Shown: piece by piece, positions 51,417-60,573 of the stretch
Layout: each line of letters opens with the position of its first letter
Numbering within the stretch: position 1 is the first letter of the stretch
Source: an uncultured Bacteroidota bacterium
GTDB lineage: Bacteria; Bacteroidota; Bacteroidia; 2-12-FULL-35-15
Direction: 5' to 3'
Length of the DNA stretch: 64,000 nucleotides
Assembly: GCA_903847205.1 (NCBI GenBank)
Contig: CAINDA010000045.1
Span: 62,001 to 126,000, forward strand
Position numbers and translations under genes: made by a program
Notes under the pieces: model-generated
The model's database searches: none
Seen by the model: the letters and a program-made list of their open reading frames with translations, nothing else
Told to the model about the DNA's origin: nothing

Positions 51417-53633
51417 ATGCAAGAACTAGCAGTAATTGATTTAGAGGCTGAAAAAAAAGAAATACTAAAACGCTACCGCGGATTGCTGCGTGCCTGCCGC
51501 AGAACAATGGAAAAGGGCGACAAACTGCTTATCCGCAAGGCTTTTGACATTGCTTTAGAAGCGCACAAAAATATGCGAAGAAAATCGGGCGAACCCTATA
51601 TTTACCACCCTATTGCTGTTGCCCATACCTGTGCTGAAGAAATCGGTTTGGGTACCACATCTGTTGTCTGCGCATTGCTTCATGATGTTGTGGAAGATAC
51701 CGAACTTACGCTTGAAGATATCCGCGTATTATTCGGCGAAAAAGAAGCTAAAATAATTGACGGCCTTACAAAAATATCCGGCGTATTTGATCAGGGCTCA
51801 TCTCAGCAGGCAGAAAATTTCAGAAAGATGCTGCTTACCCTTTCGGATGATGTTCGGGTTATACTTATAAAACTTGCCGACCGCCTGCACAATATGCGCA
51901 CGCTGGACAGTATGAAACATGATAAGCAGCTGAAGATTGCATCTGAAACCCTTTATTTATATGCTCCTTTAGCTCACCGCCTTGGATTAAATGCCATTAA
52001 AAGTGAATTGGAAGATTTAGGTCTGAAATATACCGAACCTGAAAGTTACAGGGAGATTCAACAGCATTTAAAAGAAGCCGAACCAGAACGTAAAAAATTT
52101 ATTTCAAAATTTATTGTCCCTATAAAAGAAATACTGGAAGAGCAGGGAATTAAATTTTCAATTATCGGCCGGCCGAAATCAATTTATTCGATCAATAACA
52201 AGATAAAAACAAAAGGTGTTACGTTTGAAAATATATTCGATTTGTTCGCCATCCGCATCATAATTGATTCTCCTCCCGAAAATGAAAAGTCTGACTGCTG
52301 GCGTGTTTATTCAATTGTAACAGATTTCTATCATCCAAGTCCTGAACGTCTGCGCGATTGGATTTCTACCCCTAAAGCAAACGGCTACGAAAGTTTACAT
52401 GCTACTGTAATGGGTCCCGAAGGGAAATGGGTGGAGGTGCAGATCCGCACTGTGCGTATGGATGAATTGGCTGAAAAAGGATACGCTGCTCATTGGAAAT
52501 ACAAAGACAGCGGAACCGAAAGCCAGCTCGACGACTGGATTAGAAAGATTCGTGAGATACTGGAAAGTCCGGAAGAAAATGCAATGGAGTTTTTAGATGA
52601 TTTTAAACTCAATTTATTTGCAGAAGAGATTTTTGTTTTTACACCGAAAGGCGAAATAAAAACCCTGCCGATAAATTCAACAGCACTCGACTTCGCTTTT
52701 GATATCCACTCTAAAATTGGTGAAAAGTGCATAGGTGCAAAAGTGAATCACAAGCTTGTTCCGCTGAGTTATAAATTAAAAAGCGGCGATCAGGTAGAGG
52801 TGCTTACTTCCAACAAACAAACGCCTAAAGAAGACTGGCTGGGCTATGTAGTTACAGCACGTGCCAAATCAAAAATTAAAAATGCATTAAAAGAAGAAAG
52901 ACGTAAAGTAGCTGAAGATGGCCGAGAGCTGCTTGAACGTAAATTCAATCATTTGAAAATTGATTTCAGCGCTTCAAACATTAATGATCTTGCAAACTAT
53001 TTTAAACTGCCCAACAGCCAGGAATTGTTTTACCGGGTTGCAATGCACAATATTGATTTAAAACATTTAAAAGATTTCCGGCAGGAACATGGTAAAATTG
53101 TACATAAATCGGGCAGTTTAAAAAAGGAAGATAATTCACAGTCGCTGGAGCAGATGGTTGTTACCGCGCGCGGTAAAGCCGACATGCTTGTAATAGGCGA
53201 GAATCTTGAGAAAATAGATTATAAACTTTCTCCCTGCTGCAACCCAATTCCAGGTGATGATGTATTTGGTTTTGTTACAATCAACGAAGGAATAAAAATA
53301 CACCGCATTAACTGCCCCAATGCAATACAGTTGTTATCAAATTATGCATACCGCGTTGTTAAGGCTAAATGGACAAGCCCGGAATTAATTTCATTCCTTG
53401 CCGGAATAAAAATTACCGGTATTGATGAGGTGGGCTTGGTAAATAACATCACCAAAATTATTTCAAACGAGTTGAATGTAAATATGCGTTCTATCAGCTT
53501 TGATACTAACGATGGTACTTTTGAAGGAACGGTTATGGTATTTGTTCACGACACTCATCACCTAACAGAACTGATGAAAAAACTGAAAACCGTTAACGGA
53601 GTATTCAGCGTTACGCGGATGGACAGCCAGTAA
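51417..53633 (+). CDS. Bifunctional (p)ppGpp synthetase/hydrolase
   Basis: 738 residues, RelA/SpoT homologue of the long type. The hydrolase HD domain has HPIAVAHT and LLHDVVEDT (H89-D90), so hydrolysis is possible. The synthetase domain has 'STPKANGYESLHATV' and 'VQIRTVRMDELAEKGYAAHWKYK'. TGS ('IFVFTPKGEIKTLP'), helical and zinc-finger-like regions (CCNPIPGDDVFGFVT) and a C-terminal ACT domain follow. It sets the stringent response. Followed by fur, STAS and purA, an order often kept in the phylum. Confidence 0.96.
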   Translation: MQELAVIDLEAEKKEILKRYRGLLRACRRTMEKGDKLLIRKAFDIALEAHKNMRRKSGEPYIYHPIAVAHTCAEEIGLGTTSVVCALLHDVVEDTELTLEDIRVLFGEKEAKIIDGLTKISGVFDQGSSQQAENFRKMLLTLSDDVRVILIKLADRLHNMRTLDSMKHDKQLKIASETLYLYAPLAHRLGLNAIKSELEDLGLKYTEPESYREIQQHLKEAEPERKKFISKFIVPIKEILEEQGIKFSIIGRPKSIYSINNKIKTKGVTFENIFDLFAIRIIIDSPPENEKSDCWRVYSIVTDFYHPSPERLRDWISTPKANGYESLHATVMGPEGKWVEVQIRTVRMDELAEKGYAAHWKYKDSGTESQLDDWIRKIREILESPEENAMEFLDDFKLNLFAEEIFVFTPKGEIKTLPINSTALDFAFDIHSKIGEKCIGAKVNHKLVPLSYKLKSGDQVEVLTSNKQTPKEDWLGYVVTARAKSKIKNALKEERRKVAEDGRELLERKFNHLKIDFSASNINDLANYFKLPNSQELFYRVAMHNIDLKHLKDFRQEHGKIVHKSGSLKKEDNSQSLEQMVVTARGKADMLVIGENLEKIDYKLSPCCNPIPGDDVFGFVTINEGIKIHRINCPNAIQLLSNYAYRVVKAKWTSPELISFLAGIKITGIDEVGLVNNITKIISNELNVNMRSISFDTNDGTFEGTVMVFVHDTHHLTELMKKLKTVNGVFSVTRMDSQ

Positions 53634-53814
53634 TTAATTATAGATTTGTAGAGATAGAAAATTATAGAGTTCTTGTCAATCCTGCAATCCCGAATCCTGA
53701 TTTTTTATCAAATGAGGGAACTTATTATTTATTAATTCAAAAAGAATACATTACCGTTTGATTTAGAAACATTTATTTTTAATCCATTTACTCCCTCTTT
53801 GCCAGGTACAATAA

Positions 53815-53845
53815 GAAAGGGCTGTTCCCAAACAGCCCCTTTTCC
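53815..53845 (+). terminator. Intrinsic terminator downstream of rsh
   Basis: GGGCTGTT/AACAGCCC (53819-53826 with 53831-53838) has a four-base loop and is followed by CTTTT. It lies 182 bases after the rsh stop and ~80 before fur. Confidence 0.75.
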
Positions 53846-53924
53846 TCCTCTCATTCATTGTGAATATCTTTAAAAGCGGATACCGATAATTTTTGTATTT
53901 TTATACCTTAAATTTTTGAAGCAG

Positions 53925-54470
53925 ATGCCGATTGCTAATACCAAAGAAACTGTAAAACAAATTTTTGCAGATTACCTTTCTATACATGGCCACCGTAAAA
54001 CTCCTGAACGGTTTGCTATTTTAGGCGAAATATATGCTCAAAACGGACATTTTGATATTGAGTCGCTTTTTGTACAGATGAAAAACAAAAAATATCGTGT
54101 ATGCCGTGCTACACTGTATAATACCATTGAGTTATTACTTAATTGCAGTTTAGTTACAAAACATCAGTTTGGAAGAAACTTAGCACTTTTTGAAAAATCA
54201 CATGAGTTCAAACAGCACGATCATTTGATATGTCTGGATTGCGAAAAGGTATTTGAATTCTGTGACCCGAGACTGCAGCAGATTCAAAAAACAGCAGGAG
54301 ATATTTTAGGATTTAAAATTGATCACCATTCACTTAATTTATTCGGGAAATGCAGTAAGCTGGCTAAAAATGAAGTTTGCGAGCATAAAAAAGCAAAGGA
54401 TAAATTAAACACTCCTTTGCCTGCTTCCAGTAAAGAGAAGCCTCAGTTAAAAGCAGTTAAAATAAAATAG
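53925..54470 (+). CDS. fur: Fur-family metal-dependent repressor
   Basis: 181 residues from the ATG at 53925; a TTG at 53916 would add three. Fur fold: winged helix '[26 protein letters not shown]', '[19 protein letters not shown]', then the dimer domain with [18 protein letters not shown] (metal-binding His and the CxxC pair) and a second Cys pair in the tail ([14 protein letters not shown]). The C-terminal ~25 residues are a Lys-rich extension. It represses iron-uptake genes (or a related metal). Which metal this copy senses is not determined by sequence. Confidence 0.9.
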   Translation: MPIANTKETVKQIFADYLSIHGHRKTPERFAILGEIYAQNGHFDIESLFVQMKNKKYRVCRATLYNTIELLLNCSLVTKHQFGRNLALFEKSHEFKQHDHLICLDCEKVFEFCDPRLQQIQKTAGDILGFKIDHHSLNLFGKCSKLAKNEVCEHKKAKDKLNTPLPASSKEKPQLKAVKIK

Positions 54471-54572
54471 AATAATAGAAAAGCATCGCACAAAAAAATC
54501 GTTACAAGTAAAAAATAAAAAGTTTATCAGACCCTAAAAACATTTTTTTATTACACCCTTAAAAATTAAAAA

Positions 54573-54920
54573 ATGATATTCGAATACAAATCAAGCCGGC
54601 AGAACAACATCAATGTATTTGAGCTTAACGGGGAGCTTATCGACAGGAACCAGGCAAAAAATCTTCTTGAAGAAATAGATGCTGTAATTTCCAAAGGGGA
54701 AAATAAAATTCTTCTTAATCTGGCGGAATTAAAATACGTTAACAGCAGCGGGTTGAATGTGCTGATTAATATTTTAACCAAAACCCGTAAGGCTGCCGGC
54801 GATGTTGCCATCTGCTGCGTAAATCATAAAATTACCGAACTGCTTGTAATTACCAAACTCGACAGTATTTTTAATGTCAGTTCAAGTGAGAATGCAGCCA
54901 TGGAAGTCCTAAATAAATAA
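54573..54920 (+). CDS. STAS-domain anti-anti-sigma factor-like protein
   Basis: 115 residues, SpoIIAA/RsbV-like STAS fold: 'NNINVFELNGELIDRNQAKNLLEEID', then 'KILLNLAELKYVNSSGLNVLINILTKT' with the Ser of SSG in the phosphorylation position, and a regular tail. Such proteins are switched by an anti-sigma kinase. No kinase gene is adjacent. Stands between fur and purA; function unclear. Confidence 0.85.
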   Translation: MIFEYKSSRQNNINVFELNGELIDRNQAKNLLEEIDAVISKGENKILLNLAELKYVNSSGLNVLINILTKTRKAAGDVAICCVNHKITELLVITKLDSIFNVSSSENAAMEVLNK

Positions 54921-54924
54921 TAAA

Positions 54925-55000
54925 GACAGTTAAAGTTTAAGGTTGGAATTAAAAAGTTTACGGTAAACAAATTTAAAAATTTGCTTAAACATTAAACAAA
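54925..55000 (+). repeat. Short-word intergenic repeat (AAAGTTTAAGGTTGG type)
   Basis: Degenerate tandem words such as TTAAAGTTTAAGGTTGGAA and AAATTTAAAAATTTG between STAS and purA; similar to those after mutS (17952-17978). Confidence 0.4.
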
Positions 55001-55082
55001 AAAGGAGATTTGTTACAATATGGAATTGTAATGCAGATGCTGAATTCTAAACTAAACTTTCTAAATCAAACTAATTTATAAT

Positions 55083-56378
55083 ATGAAAGTAGATGTATTA
55101 TTGGGTCTTCAATGGGGAGACGAAGGGAAAGGAAAAATAGTTGACGTATTAACTCCAAGATATGACATTATAGGGCGTTTTCAGGGGGGGCCGAATGCAG
55201 GTCATACTTTAGAATTCAATGGTATTAAGCATGTGCTTCATACAATACCCTCCGGCATTTTTCACGACAATAAAATAAATATTGTAGGCAACGGTGTAGT
55301 GATTGATCCTGTCATTTTTAAAAAAGAAATTGATGCATTGGTGAAACTAGGTGTTAACATCCAGCCGAAATTAATTATTTCAAAACGCGCTCACTTAATT
55401 TTACCAACCCATCGTTTGCTTGATGCTGCTTCAGAAGCAAGCAAAGGCAAAGAAAAAATCGGCTCTACCCTTAAAGGAATAGGACCGACATATATGGATA
55501 AAACCGGCCGTAATGGTCTGCGTGTAGGCGATATCGATAGTCCCGGCTTTAAAGCAAAATACGATGCTTTAGTTGAAAAACATAAACAGCTTTTAAATTT
55601 TTATAATTACCAGTATAATGTTGAAGAGCTTGAACCAGCCTGGTTTGAAGGCATTGAAGTATTGAAGAGCTTGGAGCGTGTTGAAAGCGAACATTATATT
55701 AATGAAGCATTAAAAAGCAGTAAAGCTATATTAGCCGAAGGCGCGCAGGGTTCATTGCTGGATATTGACTTCGGTTCATATCCTTACGTAACATCATCAA
55801 ATACAATATGTGCAGGCGCCTGCACTGGTTTAGGAATTGCTCCGAATAAAATCGGAAATGTTATCGGTATTTTTAAAGCATACTGTACACGTGTTGGCAG
55901 CGGGCCTTTCCCAACAGAATTAAATGATGAAACAGGAGAACAGATTCGCCAGGCTGGCAATGAGTTCGGTTCAACCACAGGCAGGCCGAGACGCACCGGC
56001 TGGCTGGATATACCTGCCCTTAAATATGCCGTTATGATCAACGGTGTTACTGAGTTAATGATGATGAAAGCTGATATTTTAAGCAGTTTCAAAACTATAA
56101 AAGTATGCACCCATTACAATTACCAGGGAAAAAAAATTGATTATCTTCCTTATGATTATTCTCCTGAATTATTGTCGCCTATTTACACTGATTTAAAAGG
56201 CTGGAATAAAGATTTAACTGCTCTTCATAATCCTGAAGAAATGCCTGAAGAATTGAATCAGTACATCGCATTTATTGAGCGCGAAACTGGTGTGCCTATT
56301 TCAATTGTTTCTGTCGGCCCCGACCGCACGCAGACTCTGATCCGTAAAACAAACAGCCCTGCCCCGGCTCTTCATTAA
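55083..56378 (+). CDS. purA: Adenylosuccinate synthase
   Basis: 431 residues, full length. Catalyses the GTP-dependent step from IMP to adenylosuccinate in AMP synthesis. Starts with the IMP/GTP P-loop 'VLLGLQWGDEGKGKIVD'; 'GPNAGHT', 'STLKGIGPTYMDK', 'EGAQGSLLDIDFGSYPYVTSS', 'GRPRRTGWLD' and 'SVGPDRTQT' follow. Substrate- and nucleotide-binding positions are all kept. No oddity. It sits between STAS and an OstA-like gene. Confidence 0.97.
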   Translation: MKVDVLLGLQWGDEGKGKIVDVLTPRYDIIGRFQGGPNAGHTLEFNGIKHVLHTIPSGIFHDNKINIVGNGVVIDPVIFKKEIDALVKLGVNIQPKLIISKRAHLILPTHRLLDAASEASKGKEKIGSTLKGIGPTYMDKTGRNGLRVGDIDSPGFKAKYDALVEKHKQLLNFYNYQYNVEELEPAWFEGIEVLKSLERVESEHYINEALKSSKAILAEGAQGSLLDIDFGSYPYVTSSNTICAGACTGLGIAPNKIGNVIGIFKAYCTRVGSGPFPTELNDETGEQIRQAGNEFGSTTGRPRRTGWLDIPALKYAVMINGVTELMMMKADILSSFKTIKVCTHYNYQGKKIDYLPYDYSPELLSPIYTDLKGWNKDLTALHNPEEMPEELNQYIAFIERETGVPISIVSVGPDRTQTLIRKTNSPAPALH

Positions 56379-56410
56379 TACCTCATCTCTAATCCCATCT
56401 CATCAAGAGT

Positions 56411-58096
56411 ATGAGGAAAAGTAAAAAAATAATGAAGAGAAATAAAAGGATACTGAATAGAAATCAAGCCCCCCTTCTTAGAAGAGTTTTTGCAAAAGGC
56501 TTTTTTTTGTTTCTCTTTTTTTTGCCGGTCTTCTGCTATTCTCAGAAAAAAGTGGAGATAGTTAATGCAGGTTCATTAAAATTCGATAACAAAATAGGCA
56601 ACGGTGCCAAGCGTTTGATTGGCGATGTGCAGTTTAAACATGAAAGTGCGTTAATGTTCTGCGACAGCGCCTACTTTTATGCAGATAATTCATTAGATGC
56701 CTTCGGCCATGTGCGGATTCTGCAAAATGACGGCAGCCGTTTAAACGGCGATTTCTTAAAATACAACGGCAATACCAAATTGGCTGTACTCACAAAAAAT
56801 GTAATGGTAAGCAAAGGCGATATGCAGCTTACAACCGACGTATTGAATTACGACATCGCTTCAAGCACCGGTTATTACACTACTCCCGGCCGTATTGTAA
56901 ATAAAGAAAATATTCTTACGAGCGACAGAGGAACTTTTTTTTCAAAAAATAATGAGTTTAATTTTAAAAAAAATGTAGTGCTTACAAACCCTCAGTTTGT
57001 GATCAACTGCGATACAATGCGCTACAATACGCTGTCGAAAATTACATATTTTCTAGGACCAACAACTATCAAAGGCCAGGATAATCTTATTTATTGTGAA
57101 GACGGATGGTATGATACAAAAGGGGATCTGTCGCGCTTCAATAAAAATGCTTATATCATCAGCAAAGAGCAGAAAATGATAGGCGACAGTCTCTACTACG
57201 ACCGTAAACAGGGCATCGGAACTGCAGTTAAAAACGTAAGGATTATCGATACAACACAAAACTTAGTTATAAAAGGCGATTACGCTGTCCATTATGAACA
57301 AAGGGATATATCATTGGTTACCGGACATGCAGTATTGGTTCAGAAATATGATAACGACTCCTTGTTTCTGCATGCTGATACATTAAAAGCTGTAGGCAAT
57401 AATTCAAAAAATAAATTTGCGGATTCAAAAGTAAAAACGGAGGAAACCAAAACTAAGAACAAAAATCAAAAAACAAAAAATGCCGAAGCACCTGCAGCAC
57501 CCGAAAAGCCACAGTCAGACGGGGTAAACAAAGGGGAGAAAAAACTGTTTGCTTATCACAAAGTGAAATTTTTTAAAAAGGACTTGCAGGGAAAATGTGA
57601 TTCTTTGATTTACAAGCTTTCTGATTCTACAATGAAACTGTATGGAAAACCTGTAATCTGGTCGGACGAAAATCAGCTTACCGCTGACAGTATAAAATTA
57701 TTAACGGGCGGAAAGGCATTAAAATCAATGGAATTGCTAGGGCGTGCTTTTATTGTTTCCGAAGAAAAAAATGAGCGTTATAATCAAATCAGGGGAAAAT
57801 ACATGAAAGGTTTTTTCAAAAAAACTGATTTATACCGTATTAAAGTTGAAGGTAACGGACAGACAATTTATTATGCAAAAGAAAAAGGAGAGCTGAAAGC
57901 GGTAAACAGAGCCGATTGCAGCAACTTAAATATTTATTTGAAGGATAAAAAAATTGATCACATTACTTTTCTTACAAAACCGGATGCAACACTTTACCCG
58001 CTGGAGCAGATAGATGAAAAGGAGCTCAGGCTAAAGGATTTTACCTGGAGAATGAAAGAACGGCCGCTTAAAATTTCTGATATTTTTGTTTGGTGA
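56411..58096 (+). CDS. OstA-like LPS-transport protein
   Basis: 561 residues. Basic start and a signal segment (...FLFLFFLPVFCYSQ). The mature part is a beta-jellyroll repeat of the OstA/LptA/LptD-N type: 'GSLKFDNKIGNGAKRLIGDVQFKHESALMFCDSAYFYADNS' region, with GDV-F-H...M-CDSA pattern and 'GHVRI-QNDGSRLNGD-LKY-G'. A Lys/Asn/Glu-rich linker (~340-385) splits two OstA halves. No TonB- or LptD-like barrel follows. It probably works in lipopolysaccharide transport across the periplasm. Confidence 0.85.
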   Translation: MRKSKKIMKRNKRILNRNQAPLLRRVFAKGFFLFLFFLPVFCYSQKKVEIVNAGSLKFDNKIGNGAKRLIGDVQFKHESALMFCDSAYFYADNSLDAFGHVRILQNDGSRLNGDFLKYNGNTKLAVLTKNVMVSKGDMQLTTDVLNYDIASSTGYYTTPGRIVNKENILTSDRGTFFSKNNEFNFKKNVVLTNPQFVINCDTMRYNTLSKITYFLGPTTIKGQDNLIYCEDGWYDTKGDLSRFNKNAYIISKEQKMIGDSLYYDRKQGIGTAVKNVRIIDTTQNLVIKGDYAVHYEQRDISLVTGHAVLVQKYDNDSLFLHADTLKAVGNNSKNKFADSKVKTEETKTKNKNQKTKNAEAPAAPEKPQSDGVNKGEKKLFAYHKVKFFKKDLQGKCDSLIYKLSDSTMKLYGKPVIWSDENQLTADSIKLLTGGKALKSMELLGRAFIVSEEKNERYNQIRGKYMKGFFKKTDLYRIKVEGNGQTIYYAKEKGELKAVNRADCSNLNIYLKDKKIDHITFLTKPDATLYPLEQIDEKELRLKDFTWRMKERPLKISDIFVW

Positions 58097-58146
58097 TTCT
58101 TTATGCAAAATTAAATTGTTTGCATGTGAAGGTGGGGCAGCCACAA

Positions 58147-58240
58147 TGTCATCCTGATTGGCTTTTCGCCAAGAAGGATCTTGCCAATGATAGAAATAGC
58201 ATTAATAAAAACAAGATCCCTCAAAAAGCTCGGGATGACA
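58147..58240. repeat. Complex palindromic intergenic repeat (TGTCATCC/GGATGACA type)
   Basis: Nested inverted repeats: TGTCATCC (58147-58154) with GGATGACA (58233-58240), GGATCTTG (58176-58183) with CAAGATCC (58212-58219), plus TTGGC/GCCAA (58158-58172). This is the layout of the dispersed GTCATCCTGA/AAGGATC repeats seen in many Bacteroidota. A 66-codon frame over it is not a gene. The rest of 58097-58396 is AT-rich. Confidence 0.7.
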
Positions 58241-58396
58241 GAAGCAAGGCTTTTTCTAGGGATTTAAAAATTGTGACATTTCAATTGTGAAATTTATTTA
58301 TAAAAATTAAACAAGTATTTTAGTTATTCAGATTTTCCAGGTTTGGTTCTGCATTTGAAAATCCAAATATGAAATCTGAAATTTAAAACTTATTTT

Positions 58397-60493
58397 ATGT
58401 CAGAAACAATGACTGATAAAAAAAGAAAAATAGACTCGTCAATTGCAGAAGAAATATTGATAAAAGCTTTTGAGCTGCTATGCACTGCCAAGGCGATGTC
58501 TGAACTATATGAGGCAAATAAAGAAGTAACCTCTAAATATGTGCATGCCACGTCACGCGGACACGAAGCCATTCAGCTTGCATTGGGCCTTCAGCTGAAA
58601 GCACAGGATTATTTGTCGGCATACTACAGAGACGACAGCATGCTGCTTGCAATCGGCATGCAGCCATATGAATTAATGCTTCAGTTATTAGCAAAGCGCG
58701 ATGATCCGTTTTCAGGCGGAAGAACATATTACAGCCACCCCAGCCTCCGCAGGGATAACATGCCTAAAATACCTATGCAGTCATCAGCAACAGGCATGCA
58801 GGCAATACCCACAACAGGCGCAGCAATGGGAATTCAATATTTAGAAAAGCAGAATTTACTGCCTGATTACGGCGATGATAAACCAATAGCCGTCTGCTCA
58901 TTAGGCGATGCATGTATCACAGAAGGTGAAGTATCAGAGGCTTTTCAGATGGCTGTGCTAAAAAAAATGCCCATACTTTATTTAGTGCAGGATAACGAGT
59001 GGGATATTTCTGCAGCAGCAAAAGAAGTAAGAGCGCAGGATGCAACGGAATATGCTAAAGGTTTCAAAGGCTTGGAAACACGCACCATTGATGGAACAGA
59101 TTTTATAAAATCATACAACACCATAAAAGAAGTAATCGGTATCATCCGTAAAGAACGGCGGCCTTTTTTGATTCATGCAAAAGTTCCTTTATTAAATCAT
59201 CATACTTCAGGCGTCCGAAAGGAATGGTACCGCGATGATTTGGAAGAAGCGCAGCTCCGCGATCCATTTCCAAAATTTAGGAATCAATTAATAATTGCTG
59301 GTTTTGATCTTTCTGAATTAGCAGAAATTGAAATAGCTGCAAAACAAAAAGTCGAAGAAGATTATCAAAAGGCATTAGCCTCTGAAGATCCGCGCCCGGA
59401 AGATTTATTTACTCATGACTTTGCGCCGACACCAATTACAGAAGAAAAAGGAGAACGCGAACCCAAGGGCAAAGAAAAAACAGTGATGGTTGATGCAGCC
59501 TTGTTTGCCATCCGTGAATTAATGACGAAACACCCGGAGTGCCTGCTTTACGGACAGGATGTGGGGCGCAGGCTGGGAGGCGTTTTTCGCGAAGCAGCTA
59601 CATTAGCACAGACTTTCGGGGATCACAGGGTATTTAATACTCCTATCCAGGAAGCATTTATTATCGGCAGTACCGTTGGAATGAGCGCCGCAGGCTGTAA
59701 ACCAATTGTTGAAGTTCAGTTTGCAGATTATATCTGGCCGGGATTAAATCAGCTGTTTACAGAAGTCAGCCGTTCCTGTTATTTATCAAACGGCAAATGG
59801 CCTGTGGGATGCATCATCCGGGTGCCTATCGGCGCCTATGGCAGCGGAGGCCCTTATCACTCTTCAAGTATTGAAAGCGTATTAGCGAATATCCGCGGTA
59901 TAAAAATCTGCTATCCATCAACCGGCGCCGATTTAAAAGGTTTGATGAAAGCCGCTTATTACGATCCAAACCCTGTTGTAATGCTTGAACACAAAGGATT
60001 GTACTGGAGCAAAATAAAAGGAACAGAAGATTCAAAGACAATAGAGCCGGATGAAGATTATATCATTCCTCTTGGGAAAGCGAGAATGGTGCAGGCTGCA
60101 GAAACCGGGAAAGAAAAAAATGCGCCCTCTCTTACTGTCATCACTTACGGCATGGGAGTTTACTGGGCAAAAAATGCAGCTAAAGATTATCCGGATCAAA
60201 TTGAAATAGTTGATTTGCGTACCATCTATCCACTGGATGAAGAAACAGTTTTTGCTTCGGTAAAAAAACACGGAAAATGTATAGTGTTAACCGAAGAGCC
60301 TTATAACAACAGCTTTGCTCAGGCTTTAGCCGGACGGATTTCGAAATACTGTTTTGAATATTTGGATGCTCCTGTTGAAATAATCGGTTCGGAAAATCTG
60401 CCGGCAATACCTTTAAATTCAATACTTGAAGCAACAATGCTACCTAATGCAGCTAAGGTTTCAAAAGCAATACGGGATTTATTAAATTACTAA
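58397..60493 (+). CDS. 2-oxoisovalerate-type dehydrogenase E1, alpha and beta subunits fused
   Basis: 698 residues. The alpha half (1-~330) has the ThDP site GDA at 170-172 through N200 ('EGEVSEAFQMAVLKKMPILYLVQDN' region), and 'HHTSGVRKEWYRDD'. The beta half (~365-698) has 'LYGQDVGRRLGGVFREA', 'FNTPIQEAFIIG', 'VEVQFADYIWPGLNQL', 'YGSGGPYHSSSIES' and 'MLEHKGLYW'. The fusion of E1-alpha and E1-beta is usual for Bacteroidota branched-chain 2-oxoacid dehydrogenase E1. It feeds branched-chain acyl-CoA into fatty acid synthesis. No E2/E3 genes are adjacent. Strong terminator follows. Confidence 0.93.
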   Translation: MSETMTDKKRKIDSSIAEEILIKAFELLCTAKAMSELYEANKEVTSKYVHATSRGHEAIQLALGLQLKAQDYLSAYYRDDSMLLAIGMQPYELMLQLLAKRDDPFSGGRTYYSHPSLRRDNMPKIPMQSSATGMQAIPTTGAAMGIQYLEKQNLLPDYGDDKPIAVCSLGDACITEGEVSEAFQMAVLKKMPILYLVQDNEWDISAAAKEVRAQDATEYAKGFKGLETRTIDGTDFIKSYNTIKEVIGIIRKERRPFLIHAKVPLLNHHTSGVRKEWYRDDLEEAQLRDPFPKFRNQLIIAGFDLSELAEIEIAAKQKVEEDYQKALASEDPRPEDLFTHDFAPTPITEEKGEREPKGKEKTVMVDAALFAIRELMTKHPECLLYGQDVGRRLGGVFREAATLAQTFGDHRVFNTPIQEAFIIGSTVGMSAAGCKPIVEVQFADYIWPGLNQLFTEVSRSCYLSNGKWPVGCIIRVPIGAYGSGGPYHSSSIESVLANIRGIKICYPSTGADLKGLMKAAYYDPNPVVMLEHKGLYWSKIKGTEDSKTIEPDEDYIIPLGKARMVQAAETGKEKNAPSLTVITYGMGVYWAKNAAKDYPDQIEIVDLRTIYPLDEETVFASVKKHGKCIVLTEEPYNNSFAQALAGRISKYCFEYLDAPVEIIGSENLPAIPLNSILEATMLPNAAKVSKAIRDLLNY

Positions 60494-60511
60494 ACTTTAC
60501 ACAGTTAAAAT

Positions 60512-60541
60512 AAAAATGTCCCGCAATACGGGACATTTTTT
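60512..60541 (+). terminator. Intrinsic terminator after the E1 gene
   Basis: AAAATGTCCCG/CGGGACATTTT with a five-base loop (60524-60528), 11-bp stem, T-rich tail. It serves the E1 gene on the plus strand and could act on the opposite strand for the convergent gene. Confidence 0.9.
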
Positions 60542-60573
60542 TAATAAAATCTACAATGGATTTGATTTAGAGA

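Noticed and set aside
58090-58290. 66-codon plus-strand frame
   Set aside because: It runs through nested palindromes of a dispersed intergenic repeat and overlaps the upstream stop; probably fortuitous.
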